DNA from: Saccharomyces mikatae IFO 1815
Lineage: Eukaryota; Ascomycota; Saccharomycetes; Saccharomycetales; Saccharomycetaceae
Length of the DNA stretch: 64,000 nt
Direction: 5' to 3'
Assembly (NCBI RefSeq): GCF_947241705.1
Contig: NC_079271.1
Span: forward strand, 186,001-250,000
The position numbers and the translations under genes are program-made. Below, one piece after another: positions 8,534 to 19,126 of this stretch (the first letter of the stretch is position 1; each line of letters begins with the position of its first letter). The notes beneath the pieces are model-generated. The model was not told where the DNA came from. It saw nothing but the letters and a program-made list of their open reading frames with translations, and made no database searches.

Positions 8534-9823
8534 ATGGCAAACCCAACAACTACAGGGAAGTCCTCAATTAGGGCTAAGCTTTCTAGCTCCTCGCTATCAA
8601 ACCTATTTAAGAAAAATAAAAATAAAAGGCAGCACGAGGAAACGGAAGAGCAGGATGATGAGCATCAAGATGAAGGGAAGCATCAAGATGAAAATAAGGA
8701 CATACAACTCACTCCCCGGAAGCGTCGCCGGTTGACGAAGGAGTTTGAAGAAAATGAGGCCCGTTACACTAACGAACTGCCTAAAGAATTGCGCAAATAT
8801 CGTCCAAAGGGTTTCAGATTCAATTTGCCTCCGACGGATAGACCGATTAGAATCTATGCTGACGGTGTTTTTGATCTTTTCCATCTCGGCCACATGAAGC
8901 AACTAGAACAGTGTAAAAAGGCTTTCCCTAATGTAACACTAATAGTCGGTGTGCCTAGCGACAAAATCACTCACAAGTTAAAAGGTTTGACTGTACTGAC
9001 CGATAAGCAACGTTGCGAAACTTTGATGCACTGCAAATGGGTTGACGAAGTCGTGCCAAACGCTCCCTGGTGCGTTACTCCAAAGTTCCTACTCGAGCAC
9101 AAAATCGATTACGTTGCTCATGACGACATTCCTTACGTGAGTGCTGACAGCGACGATATTTACAAACCAATAAAGGAAATGGGCAAATTTTTAACTACTC
9201 AAAGAACCGATGGTGTATCCACAAGTGATATCATCACAAAAATCATCAGAGACTATGACAAATATTTGATGAGAAATTTTGCAAGAGGGGCTACCAGACA
9301 GGAATTGAATGTTTCTTGGTTAAAGAAAAACGAGCTAGAGTTCAAGAAACACATTAATGAATTCAGATCGTACTTCAAGAAAAACCAAACAAATCTGAAT
9401 AACGCCTCTAGAGATTTATATTTCGAAGTGCGTGAAATCTTACTAAAGAAAACTTTGGGTAAGAAACTCTACTCCAAGTTAATAGGCAATGAATTAAAGA
9501 GACAAAATCAACGGCAAAGACAACAGAATATTTTGGATGATCCGTTCACCAGGAAACTAATCAGGGAAGCCTCTCCTGCCACAGAATTTGCCAACGAATT
9601 TACGGGCGAGAACCCTACTTCTAAATCAGCAAATGGAAGTGGGAACATTTTCAGCCAGGACGATGATGATGACACGAATTCCAATAACACAAATACGAAT
9701 TCAGAATCTGATTCTAACACAAACTCAACACCTCCGAGTGACGATGACAATGACAATGACAATGACAATGATAGGTTAACTTTGGAAAACCTCGCTCAGA
9801 AAAAGAAGCAATCTGCCAACTGA
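8534..9823 (+). CDS. PCT1: Cholinephosphate cytidylyltransferase
   Basis: 429 residues. The catalytic core shows HLGH (117-120) inside YADGVFDLFHLGH and the second signature RTDGVSTS (224-231), both diagnostic for CTP:phosphocholine cytidylyltransferase. The enzyme makes CDP-choline, the rate-limiting step of the Kennedy route to phosphatidylcholine, and in yeast is nuclear; the basic PRKRRR stretch near residue 61 may be its import signal. Residues after about 240 should contain the membrane-binding amphipathic helix. The C-terminal tail is acidic, with a GAC-AAT hexamer repeat (about 9745-9772) coding alternating D and N. S. cerevisiae Pct1 is slightly shorter by memory; low-complexity tail length could explain that. 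Confidence 0.97.
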   Translation: MANPTTTGKSSIRAKLSSSSLSNLFKKNKNKRQHEETEEQDDEHQDEGKHQDENKDIQLTPRKRRRLTKEFEENEARYTNELPKELRKYRPKGFRFNLPPTDRPIRIYADGVFDLFHLGHMKQLEQCKKAFPNVTLIVGVPSDKITHKLKGLTVLTDKQRCETLMHCKWVDEVVPNAPWCVTPKFLLEHKIDYVAHDDIPYVSADSDDIYKPIKEMGKFLTTQRTDGVSTSDIITKIIRDYDKYLMRNFARGATRQELNVSWLKKNELEFKKHINEFRSYFKKNQTNLNNASRDLYFEVREILLKKTLGKKLYSKLIGNELKRQNQRQRQQNILDDPFTRKLIREASPATEFANEFTGENPTSKSANGSGNIFSQDDDDDTNSNNTNTNSESDSNTNSTPPSDDDNDNDNDNDRLTLENLAQKKKQSAN

Positions 9824-10116
9824 GCTCCTTCTCCAACCCCGTCTCTCCCTTCTCTGCCTTCAACCTTTTTCTGTCGGTTCCGCGTACACTCATAAACGTA
9901 TGTATATATTTAAAGGTATAACAAGATAAAAAAACTGTTTCCCTGTAACTTTATTTCTCATTGCCCTAACTATTGTCTTGGTTCTGTTCCCTTTAATAAC
10001 CGTACCTTTAAACGGCATCACCCCCTTATTAAAAATGCAGCTTATAAAGCACAGTAGTGATATTGTGTGTTGCTCATCACCGTTTTTACCAGCAATGCTC
10101 ACTCAGCTAACCAAAA

Positions 10117-10794
10117 ATGTCTGAAGGAACTTTGTTTACAGATTTGAATGAGAGAAAGTTGATCAGGACTATCGTACCAAGAGGTTTAGTGCGTTCCTTG
10201 AGGCTGGACGTAAAACTTGCTGACCCCAGCGATGCTGAGCAACTCTACCAAAGGGAATTTCCCTGGGGAAAGTACCCCACTTTTGTAGGACCACGTGAGG
10301 AGTGGACTCTTACTGAGGCAATGGCCATTGACTACTACCTGATCCATCTTTCTAGCGACAAAAAGGCCGTGAGCCAGTTATTAGGACCCGATGGTGACTT
10401 TAAAACTCGTGCGGATATTTTAAGATGGGAGTCGCTTTCCAACAGTGATTTTTTGAACGAGGTTTGTAAAGTATTCTTCCTCCTAATCGGCATAAAGCCA
10501 TACAATTCCATTGAATTTGAGACTGCGAGGAAGAACGTTGACACCATCGTTTCGCTTTACGAGAGAAGGTTGAAGAAACAGAAATTCCTGACCTCTAATG
10601 AACATGAGACTCTTGCTGATCTGACTTCAGCCGCTGCTTTCTCATTGGGGTTCTTAAGTATTTTTGATGAAACGTGGAGGTCCAAGCATCCTGAGATTAC
10701 CCATTGGTTCGATCGCGTGGTTAACTCTCGCTTTTTTGAAGGTGAATTTCAAAATTTCAAAATGTGCAAGTGTGCAATGCAATCCAGTAAATAA
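10117..10794 (+). CDS. YGR201C: GST-like / eEF1B-gamma N-domain-like protein
   Basis: 225 residues. The first ~80 resemble the thioredoxin-like GST N-domain of translation factor eEF1B-gamma (DPSDAEQLYQREFPWGKYPTFVG) and the remainder is a GST C-terminal helical domain ending in DRVVNSRFF. S. cerevisiae YGR201C is the same length and is uncharacterised; it lacks the C-terminal eEF1B-gamma domain of Tef4/Cam1. No catalytic residue can be assigned with confidence. A 9-codon upstream ORF starting at 10095 overlaps the start codon (see findings). Confidence 0.9.
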   Translation: MSEGTLFTDLNERKLIRTIVPRGLVRSLRLDVKLADPSDAEQLYQREFPWGKYPTFVGPREEWTLTEAMAIDYYLIHLSSDKKAVSQLLGPDGDFKTRADILRWESLSNSDFLNEVCKVFFLLIGIKPYNSIEFETARKNVDTIVSLYERRLKKQKFLTSNEHETLADLTSAAAFSLGFLSIFDETWRSKHPEITHWFDRVVNSRFFEGEFQNFKMCKCAMQSSK

Positions 10795-11044
10795 AGATAC
10801 ACTTTATACTTCTGTGTAACTCGTAATGTAGGACCTCTCCTTGCGGCGATTCCCTCTTTGTTCATCTTTTCAGCCGTTTCCACGTGACGAATAAACCTGC
10901 CGATCTTCAAAAGTAATGAAAAATTTTCTTTTTTGATATTAGGCGATGGGCTGAGCTAGCTTGCAAGTGCAAGTATGAGCTAATATATCCACCTCTACAT
11001 TTATTTCAACTACAAGCAAACTTTTACCCTGACGTGCCATAATC

Positions 11045-13414
11045 ATGGTGGAAACTATTATTCCAGAGGCCATTTTTATAGGTGCTAACAAACAAACCCA
11101 GGTTAGCGACCTGCACAAAGTTAAGAAAATCGTCGCATTCGGTGCAGGTAAAACTATTGCGTTATGGGATCCCATCGAACCAAACAACCAAGGGGTCTAT
11201 GCCACTTTGAAAGGCCATGAATCCGAAGTGACTTGTGTAAGATTTATCCCGGACTCAGATTTTATGATATCTGCATCTGAGGATCACCATGTTAAAATAT
11301 GGAAATTCTCCGATCATTCGCACTTGCAATGTATTCAAACAATTGAACATTATTCTAACACAATTGTAGCCTTGAGCGCTTTACCAAACATCGTTTCAGT
11401 CGGTTGTGCTGACGGTACTATTACCATATGGAGACAGAATACACTAAATGACGAATTCAGTCTCGCTCATGAGTTCATTATAAAGAAGGGATTCTTCTAC
11501 CCGCTGTGCTTGTCATTGTCAAAAGTTCAAGAAAACAAGTATTTGCTTGCCATTGGAGGTACTAATGTTCATGTTTTTATTGCGTCTTTCATCTTAAGTA
11601 ATGCGGGCATTGAAAAGTGTCAAATCGTTGCAGAGTTAGAGGGTCATGAAGACTGGGTCAAGTCATTGGCTTTCCGCCATCAGGAGACACCGGGTGATTA
11701 TTTATTATGTTCTGGGTCTCAAGATCGTTATATCCGATTGTGGAGAATTAGGGTTAATGATTTAATTGACGACTCTGAAGAAGATCCGAAGAAATTAACG
11801 CTATTGAGCAATAAACAGTACAAATTTCAAATTGATGATGAGTTGAGGCTAGGCATAAATTTCGAAGCTTTGATTATGGGCCATGATGATTGGATCTCAT
11901 CCCTTCAGTGGCACGAAACACGTTTACAGCTACTTGCTGCCACTGCTGATACTTCATTGATGGTTTGGGAACCTGATGAGACTTCGGGAATTTGGGTATG
12001 TGGTTTGCGGTTGGGTGAAATATCTTCGAAAGGTGCCTCAACTGCCACTGGCTCCTCTGGTGGTTTTTGGTCTTGTTTATGGTTCACCTATGAGGGAATG
12101 GACTTCTACTTGACTAATGGTAAAACTGGGTCTTGGAGGATGTGGAGTACGAAGAATAATATTATTTGCGATCAAAGGTTGGGCATATCTGGTGCCACGA
12201 AAGATGTAACAGATATCGCTTGGTCTCCTAATGGTGAATACTTACTAGCTACTTCTCTGGACCAAACTACTAGACTTTTCGCCCCATGGATCTATGATGC
12301 TAGTGGGAAGAAAAGGAGAGTTCCTACCTGGCATGAATTTTCTAGACCACAAGTACATGGTTATGATATGATTTGTGTTGAGCCAGTTTCGAATACCAGG
12401 TTTGTAAGCGGTGGTGATGAAAAAATTTTGAGATCATTTGATTTACCCAAAGGCGTAGCTGGAATGTTACAGAGATTTGTTGGTATCCAATTTGAGAGAG
12501 AAAGTGAAATGCCTGAATCAGCTACTGTTCCTGTGTTGGGTTTGTCCAACAAAGCAGGAGATGATGCAAATGAAAATGATGATGATGAGGAGGAGGAAGA
12601 TAGCCATAACAAAACACCCGATATTGTTGATCCCCTATCCTTGCTGGAATGCCCACCAATGGAGGATCAATTACAAAGACACTTATTATGGCCTGAAGTG
12701 GAAAAACTTTACGGACATGGCTTTGAAATAACATGTCTTGATATTTCTCCAGATCAGAGATTGATTGCCTCAGCGTGTAGGTCAAATAATGTTCAGAATG
12801 CAGTTATCAGAATATTTAGCACAGAAACTTGGTTAGAAATAAAGCCTACTTTACCGTTCCACAGCCTGACGATAACGAGGTTGAAATTTTCGAAGGATGG
12901 AAGATTTCTGCTGAGTGTTTGTCGGGACAGAAAGTGGGCACTTTGGGAGAGAAATATGAAAGATAACACATTTGAATTAAGATACAAAAATGAAAAACCA
13001 CATACAAGAATTATTTGGGATGCAGATTGGGCACCTTTAGAGTTTGGTGATGTTTTTGTAACCGCATCCAGAGATAAGACTGTTAAGGTTTGGAGACACC
13101 AAAAGGACCCAATTGATGACTATGTTATGGAAGCATCAATTAAGCACACTAAACCAGTAACTGCTGTTTCCGTTCATGATACTATTGTAGGAGACAAAAT
13201 TTTGATATCTGTGGGTCTTGAAAATGGTGAAATCTATTTATATAGTTACATTTTCGGTAAGTTCGAATTAATAACACAGCTAAAGGAGGATATAACACCG
13301 GCAGATAAAGTTACAAGATTAAGGTGGTCACATTTAAAGAGAAACGGTAAGTTTTATCTAGGTGTAGGAAGTAGTGATTTGTCCACCCGTATATACTCTT
13401 TGGCATATGAATAG
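11045..13414 (+). CDS. ELP2: Elongator subunit Elp2
   Basis: 789 residues made of WD40 repeats (for example LKGHESEVTCVRF, LEGHEDWVKSLAF, MGHDDWISSLQW, YGHGFEITCLDIS, PHTRIIWDADWAP), which fold as two seven-bladed propellers. An acidic low-complexity loop lies near residues 510-530. Elp2 belongs to the Elp1-2-3 core of Elongator, which modifies the wobble uridine of tRNAs (mcm5/ncm5) in the cytoplasm. ELP4, another subunit, lies at the other end of this window, but only because of the chromosome rearrangement. S. cerevisiae Elp2 (YGR200C) is 788 residues. It converges on PMT6 with a 111-bp gap. Confidence 0.98.
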   Translation: MVETIIPEAIFIGANKQTQVSDLHKVKKIVAFGAGKTIALWDPIEPNNQGVYATLKGHESEVTCVRFIPDSDFMISASEDHHVKIWKFSDHSHLQCIQTIEHYSNTIVALSALPNIVSVGCADGTITIWRQNTLNDEFSLAHEFIIKKGFFYPLCLSLSKVQENKYLLAIGGTNVHVFIASFILSNAGIEKCQIVAELEGHEDWVKSLAFRHQETPGDYLLCSGSQDRYIRLWRIRVNDLIDDSEEDPKKLTLLSNKQYKFQIDDELRLGINFEALIMGHDDWISSLQWHETRLQLLAATADTSLMVWEPDETSGIWVCGLRLGEISSKGASTATGSSGGFWSCLWFTYEGMDFYLTNGKTGSWRMWSTKNNIICDQRLGISGATKDVTDIAWSPNGEYLLATSLDQTTRLFAPWIYDASGKKRRVPTWHEFSRPQVHGYDMICVEPVSNTRFVSGGDEKILRSFDLPKGVAGMLQRFVGIQFERESEMPESATVPVLGLSNKAGDDANENDDDEEEEDSHNKTPDIVDPLSLLECPPMEDQLQRHLLWPEVEKLYGHGFEITCLDISPDQRLIASACRSNNVQNAVIRIFSTETWLEIKPTLPFHSLTITRLKFSKDGRFLLSVCRDRKWALWERNMKDNTFELRYKNEKPHTRIIWDADWAPLEFGDVFVTASRDKTVKVWRHQKDPIDDYVMEASIKHTKPVTAVSVHDTIVGDKILISVGLENGEIYLYSYIFGKFELITQLKEDITPADKVTRLRWSHLKRNGKFYLGVGSSDLSTRIYSLAYE

Positions 13415-13525
13415 ATAGTATTTGTATTGTTTTACATGTAAAAAGAAGTATAGGCTTCTGCTCTAATGGCGTTATTATTTACAATTTTTTGTACTTCTAT
13501 ATAAGTCATCGAATCTTTTTTCTAC

Positions 13526-15805
13526 TTAAACTGCCATATCCCAGGTGGATAACCATTCCAATGGTAGGTATTCCGTTTTGTCACCGTTCATACCCTGACA
13601 TATTGGAGCAAATAGAGTGTATACATATATACATCCGCCAAATAATGACAAATAAGCAGGATACTTCACGATCCAATGGACTCTTTTTAAAGCGAAATCA
13701 ATTACAAATCCGAACACAAGCATCGCAAAATATAACGCGGGAACGTAATGATGTACATACGTAACTCTCCCCATCATTACAAAGGGCAAATAATGTGTCA
13801 TCCAGGAAACAAAAGGGAACACACCCTGAATTGTCACTTGCCAGATTTGATCATTTGAAAGATAAAGCACTTGTCTTCTCCAACAGTATAACAGAAAAAG
13901 GATAATAAATGGGAAAATGATTAAGGACGCAGTGGAAATCCATGTATTGAACGGAGAGCCCATCAGGTAATACCTAGGTATATATCCTGCCCATGAGCAC
14001 ATTCGTAATCCTTTGTGTAACGTTGGCCACTCCCATGCATCCGATGATAAACTATCATATTTATCTTCATCGGGAACTAGTGCGTTATTAGAAGAGGCCA
14101 TGGCAAAGTTAGTTAAAATAAAATCGGTCCAAAAATTAGATTTTGGTGGAATATAATCTTCTGCGGTTTCTAAATTAGAGTTCCAATGATCCTCTACATT
14201 CCACCAAGTCGACTTATCCCTATGACTCCATGAATCTTTACAAACAATTTCAGCTTGCTTGAACCCCCAAGCTGGATACGTTAACCCAGTGGAAGCTAAG
14301 TAACAGCCCAAAACTTTGTGTCTTAACCTGAAAAAAGTAGAAACTGGATGTAAGACATCTGAATCTTCATTAGAGTAGATGGGATTCGGTGAATCCATTT
14401 GCTTCACAATCTCTATTATCCAGTCATCCTTTTCATCCCCAACGCTTTGTGATCCATAGCCTGAAACTTCGAAATTTCCTCTAGATACGTGAGAAGGAAC
14501 GTTATGAGAGTGAAGATTTGACCCCGTATTTTTATGACTGAGACGAACTTCCATGCCATCCTTTATTGGGATTATTTTTCCATTTGAAGTTCCATTTTGG
14601 TCTAGTTTCCATCCAGACGACCTTGGAAATTCAAATTTCCAAACATTATTAGAATCAGAGAAGCCATATCCCGTAACCTGATGTTGCCCAGAGCCTTCGG
14701 GATATAATTGAACATGTGAATGTAAGAGATTCGGACTTAAACCGTGCGACCTTATCGTTAGCTCTGATCCAAATGCTACGTCACGAGGGCTCGCCTCAAT
14801 TTGAGTTCCCTCCAAGTTAATTTGAAACAATGTATTGGTGGTATAATCACCCGTACCAGACTTGTACAATAAGACGAAGTGAATTTTGAAGCAGTAGAGA
14901 TAGATAAGAAAGGGAATAACTATCAGATTGATGATTCTGATAAGCCAATGTTTGTAATATTTTATTCTAGACAGCCCATTATCGCAATAGAGCACAAATA
15001 GTTCAATACATGTGTAGAGACCAACTACAACCGTGATAAAAAGACCAACCCACTTAACAGAACAAACACAACCTATAGATAAACCCGTTAGTAGCATCCA
15101 TAAAGACCATTTTCTTGTCATTTGCTGCTTTCTTAAAGTATAAAGTTTCACCATACAAGCAAACGTTGTCATTGTGAAAAAAAGCAGCATTGAATCCAGT
15201 AATATGAATTTTGACAGAGCTATATAAGAATGCTCTAAAGTAACCATTGTAGCAATTAAATAAACGGTTGGATAACTGAATCCCATCCATTTAGCCGTGT
15301 AAAAAGCTACTGGTGTACATAAAGCACCAAATGTGGCGTTGAATTGTCTCATTATTTTGAAGTTTACGTTTTCAGGATATACATTATTAGAGGAGAAATC
15401 AAATTCGCCATCAAATCCTGCCATCCATTCACTCAATGCAATAAGCATTTTACCTAGTGGAGGATGAACGTCATGATAGTACTCATGCTTGATATAGTAT
15501 GAACCAAATTTTCCGAAATGAGCCTCGTCCCAGACAACATAATTGTTTTGATCTATACGTTTGAATCTCAAATAAAAAGAATATAAGGTTAATAGAAATG
15601 GTCCTATGACATCCGTCAAAGTTTTCACAATAGTATATTGTCGGTTCTTTGTGGTCTTATGTTCTCTCTTTAGTTGACCAAGGGATTTCAAGTCTTCACC
15701 TTGGATATTACAGTTATCCGTTTCTGATTGATTTACGTGACGTTCACGTAAGCTTTCATTATCAGCATCAATTGACAAAAATCCCGTCACCTTGGCGTTA
15801 CTCAT
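13526..15805 (-). CDS. PMT6: Protein O-mannosyltransferase 6
   Basis: 759 residues, the S. cerevisiae length. A cytosolic N-terminus is followed by a membrane segment and the luminal catalytic loop with the PMT family DE pair in VWDEAHFGKFG (D93, E94). The centre (about 320-520) holds MIR repeats with the LLHSHVQLYPEGSGQHQVTG-type signature, and several hydrophobic segments fill the C-terminal third. The enzyme transfers mannose from dolichyl-phosphate mannose to Ser/Thr in the ER. Pmt6 forms its own branch related to Pmt2. The position between ELP2 and YPP1 confirms which paralogue it is. Confidence 0.97.
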   Translation of the reverse strand: MSNAKVTGFLSIDADNESLRERHVNQSETDNCNIQGEDLKSLGQLKREHKTTKNRQYTIVKTLTDVIGPFLLTLYSFYLRFKRIDQNNYVVWDEAHFGKFGSYYIKHEYYHDVHPPLGKMLIALSEWMAGFDGEFDFSSNNVYPENVNFKIMRQFNATFGALCTPVAFYTAKWMGFSYPTVYLIATMVTLEHSYIALSKFILLDSMLLFFTMTTFACMVKLYTLRKQQMTRKWSLWMLLTGLSIGCVCSVKWVGLFITVVVGLYTCIELFVLYCDNGLSRIKYYKHWLIRIINLIVIPFLIYLYCFKIHFVLLYKSGTGDYTTNTLFQINLEGTQIEASPRDVAFGSELTIRSHGLSPNLLHSHVQLYPEGSGQHQVTGYGFSDSNNVWKFEFPRSSGWKLDQNGTSNGKIIPIKDGMEVRLSHKNTGSNLHSHNVPSHVSRGNFEVSGYGSQSVGDEKDDWIIEIVKQMDSPNPIYSNEDSDVLHPVSTFFRLRHKVLGCYLASTGLTYPAWGFKQAEIVCKDSWSHRDKSTWWNVEDHWNSNLETAEDYIPPKSNFWTDFILTNFAMASSNNALVPDEDKYDSLSSDAWEWPTLHKGLRMCSWAGYIPRYYLMGSPFNTWISTASLIIFPFIILFLLYCWRRQVLYLSNDQIWQVTIQGVFPFVSWMTHYLPFVMMGRVTYVHHYVPALYFAMLVFGFVIDFALKRVHWIVKYPAYLSLFGGCIYVYTLFAPICQGMNGDKTEYLPLEWLSTWDMAV

Positions 15806-16124
15806 TAGTGAATAACAAGAAAACCAGTACGATATAATTAGTTCACTAGATCAAATAGCCCAGCAACAGACCGCTAAAGAATAGGTACAGCGCGAAATGT
15901 GACAACTGCTGTAGTGCACTTTTCTAAGTTACTTACGTTATTACACAGGTAGGACGGGTAACTTAATAATGAATCATGTACCGATGGAGTATATAATATG
16001 AAAAGAAAAATGGTGATTCATTAGTTTCTATGCTTTTAAGGGCCTCTGCCGATCGGAGCGTATATATGCTCACGTATGTATATGTACATATATACCTATA
16101 TGTAATATTTCAAGAGGATCATTA
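15806..16124. other. Intergenic: PMT6 promoter and YPP1 3' flank
   Basis: About 320 bp between two minus-strand genes, with a TA-rich stretch of alternating TATA/TACATA near 16066-16105. No gene or RNA seen. Confidence 0.5.
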
Positions 16125-18578
16125 TCAATAGTTACAAAATCTCAAAGAGCGAACGGGATTTAATTCTTGATATTTAACACATTTTAATAGAGAATTTTTG
16201 TATTCGTCATCTTGATATTTTTCGTAGATGAGCGACAAATACCACCATACCTCTGGGGAATAATAAGCATCGATTGATTCTAGTATCGCGCACTCCAGCA
16301 GAAATTTTAATCTTGCATACGCTGCTGACCTATCCGTTTCATTCACAAATGTAAGTTGAGCTCTCTTACTCGGTTTTTCCTCGAGACTGAGGGTATAATA
16401 ACTCTCGAGATTTTTCTCATCTATACTTAACTCTTCAGGAAATATCAACTCTGCGAACCCGATCAAGGCATCTAAGTTATTCTCATCGTAGTACAATACA
16501 GTTTCAAATTCCTTTAACGCGACGTTGGGTTCATCTTTTATTATTGATAAGTAACCGTTGGCAATATTAGAATTTAGGTTCTTAAATTTACTTTCTACAT
16601 TGATAGCTTCTTTTATTGCAGCCTTGGCATCCTCATCGTTGTCTTTAGTTCTCATGTACATATTAGCAGCGAAGATCCAAATCATTTGTAGAAGATATTC
16701 CTTAGTTTGAGAATATTTAGGACCCATACTACTGAATTCAGGTTTTGAGTCTGAGAATAAGGTTGTGTATAGTTCGAAGACCTCTGGAAGTGTCTCTAGT
16801 GCTTCCAAAGTGCCGAAAATTTCTTCAATGATAGCTAATTGGGTTAATTTCAGGTGAATGAACTGCCATCTATCATGTAAGAGTAAAGTGTTATTTTGAA
16901 GGCTTTCGTTCATGGCCTCTAGAACAGAGCAAACAATTTTGTACGATATTTCTTTGTCCTCTTGAACGGACCTACAAAGAGCCAATAGGTGCCAAGCTTT
17001 ATAGTAGTTGGGATTCTTACTCAGTATCAAGGATTCTAGGGTCTTGATTGCAGTTTCAATGTGTCTTTGTTGTGCTAGAGTGTAAGAATATTTAAATTGT
17101 AATTCACGTAATGCCTTCTCATCCTCTCCTTTTTCCTCCTCCTCAACATCAGCACTGTTTTTTTCTTTTGTTGATAACATCATTGCATTACATAAATATG
17201 AAGTCAAATCATTAGATATAAGAAAATCCAACTGATATTTTCTAATTTCATACAAAGTCGACCATGCATTTGCAAGAACTTTTGAAACGTTTTGTGGATA
17301 TACACATCTGGTATTGTTTTCTAGCCAATCTAAGGATTCTGCTTGACTCGTTAGTGGCAAATTATACTCTTTGTAAAGGGAATCTAAGGAAGTGGCGAAC
17401 ATAGATACTGTACTGTCATAATCGAAGATATTTTCGATTGAATCTACTTTGGAAGAATCTTGTAGAATAAATGCATAGGCGTCTATGAAAGAAATGATGT
17501 CACGATGGGAGTTATCGTGTAGTTGATAGTATTTGTCGTTATATTTCACAAAATTAACAAAATTCAATATAGATTCTTTCTTCATTGTTTTTTTTTTAGT
17601 TTCATCATTACAGTTTTTGCTGAGATTTTGGAAAAGAAGCATTGCTGTTTTCGAAACCTCAATGCTTTGAAAAGTCTTTTCCATGGAGGATATTATGAAA
17701 TTGTGCCAGCCAAGATTCACTTTTATATCATTGATGTAAGTGAATTTGAAATAATACTGCAAAAAAACGATGAAGTGCTCTAAGTTTTCGTTATTTGCCT
17801 CACTCGCACTGGGGAATTTAGCCTTTGATAAAATATTTTGCCCAAATTTCAAATAAAGGTCATCATTGTCAATGTGTTTTTGGGAAGGTGACTGGAACTT
17901 CTTTATAACATAAAGAAAAAGGATAAAGGGATTATCGGCAGTAGTTTTCAGATTACTTGCTAAATCTTGGATTTGATTGAACTTTAACGTTGCGACAATC
18001 ATAGTGATATACTCGAAAAGAAGCCCGTTTGATTCAGGAGGGATCGCAACCACATGTGTTAATAGTTCTTTGTAAAAGATATTTTGCATTATATTAATGT
18101 CTTCAGAAATTAGACCACGATAGTATAAGTTTTCCAGAATTAGATATTGATCATACTGTTTTGCAATCGCCGTATTTTGCGACGCGGTGTTCTTGTGAAG
18201 CTTTAAAGAGTGCAGCAAGAACCGCTGCGATTCCTGAAATTGACCCCTGTAAAAGGAAAGGATACCGAAGCAATTGAATAGAATCTTCTCGACCAATTTT
18301 TTGATGTTAGGATATTTATTCAATTCCTCCATCATGCTCAGATTTTTCTCTAGTTTCTGGCTGTCCTTCCATAAAACATCACATACGGGCATTGCAAGCT
18401 TCTTAGACCCGATAACATGGTAATGTAGTCTAAATTGTAAATTTAGCACAGAATCCAAACTTTCAAATCCTGAATAGAAAGTGCTACTGCCCAAGAGTCG
18501 CGCTTTTAATGCTTGGTCGACCAAATCTATTATCTTCGATGGTGCAACAAGGGCATTTTGTGCTCTAGAATTAGACAT
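16125..18578 (-). CDS. YPP1: Ypp1, plasma-membrane PI4-kinase complex subunit
   Basis: 817 residues, largely helical with tetratricopeptide-like repeats (for example QRHIETAIKTLESLILSKNPNYYKAWHLLALC and the LKEFETVLYYDENNLDALIGFAEL unit). Ypp1 (YGR198W, TTC7 family) binds Efr3 and the kinase Stt4 and brings PI4P synthesis to PIK patches on the plasma membrane; it is essential in S. cerevisiae. Length and synteny with PMT6 and SNG1 agree. The ATG at 18578 begins MSNSRAQNALV. It is transcribed divergently from SNG1. Confidence 0.96.
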   Translation of the reverse strand: MSNSRAQNALVAPSKIIDLVDQALKARLLGSSTFYSGFESLDSVLNLQFRLHYHVIGSKKLAMPVCDVLWKDSQKLEKNLSMMEELNKYPNIKKLVEKILFNCFGILSFYRGQFQESQRFLLHSLKLHKNTASQNTAIAKQYDQYLILENLYYRGLISEDINIMQNIFYKELLTHVVAIPPESNGLLFEYITMIVATLKFNQIQDLASNLKTTADNPFILFLYVIKKFQSPSQKHIDNDDLYLKFGQNILSKAKFPSASEANNENLEHFIVFLQYYFKFTYINDIKVNLGWHNFIISSMEKTFQSIEVSKTAMLLFQNLSKNCNDETKKKTMKKESILNFVNFVKYNDKYYQLHDNSHRDIISFIDAYAFILQDSSKVDSIENIFDYDSTVSMFATSLDSLYKEYNLPLTSQAESLDWLENNTRCVYPQNVSKVLANAWSTLYEIRKYQLDFLISNDLTSYLCNAMMLSTKEKNSADVEEEEKGEDEKALRELQFKYSYTLAQQRHIETAIKTLESLILSKNPNYYKAWHLLALCRSVQEDKEISYKIVCSVLEAMNESLQNNTLLLHDRWQFIHLKLTQLAIIEEIFGTLEALETLPEVFELYTTLFSDSKPEFSSMGPKYSQTKEYLLQMIWIFAANMYMRTKDNDEDAKAAIKEAINVESKFKNLNSNIANGYLSIIKDEPNVALKEFETVLYYDENNLDALIGFAELIFPEELSIDEKNLESYYTLSLEEKPSKRAQLTFVNETDRSAAYARLKFLLECAILESIDAYYSPEVWWYLSLIYEKYQDDEYKNSLLKCVKYQELNPVRSLRFCNY

Positions 18579-19126
18579 AGCGCAATTTATTATCGAAGTT
18601 GTTGACAGTTTGGAGTGTCGAATTGCCGGGCTATTCTTTCCGCTCTGCCACGCATGATACCTTACACACCTAGAACACGCATGTTATCATTATTTTTCAT
18701 CACTATGTAAGTAGGTCTTCGAGAGATTAAAAAATCAGGAAAAAAATGTGTTGAGAAGAAAATAGTTACCCTTTTAAGGTCGTCTATTTCCGTGTATATG
18801 CGTGGTTATTCATGTATGCATTCTCTGAGGAAGTACCATAATCGGAAGACAGATTATCATTAAAAGAGTGAGCAACGAGCAAATTCGAGGACGACAGTGT
18901 AGATTGCCATTATTGTGTGCCACCTTATTTGAAGAAGGAAATGGAAAAGCTGTTCTCTCATAATAGGGATTTTCATATCTTAGCGTTGTTGAGCGACACA
19001 TCCTTTTACGCATAATCCTTAATCCTTAATCCTTATATATATACATACCTGGTTTCTTGTGGGTACTTAGTCTTTTATACACCAGAAGAGTTCAGCACGG
19101 TTGTAAGTGTAAACAACGGAACGGAT
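18579..19126. other. Divergent promoter YPP1/SNG1
   Basis: About 550 bp. Near the SNG1 side is a short tandem repeat of TAATCCT (three and a half units, about 19013-19034) followed directly by a TATATATA stretch that is a likely TATA box. No RNA gene or extra ORF is convincing. Confidence 0.5.
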
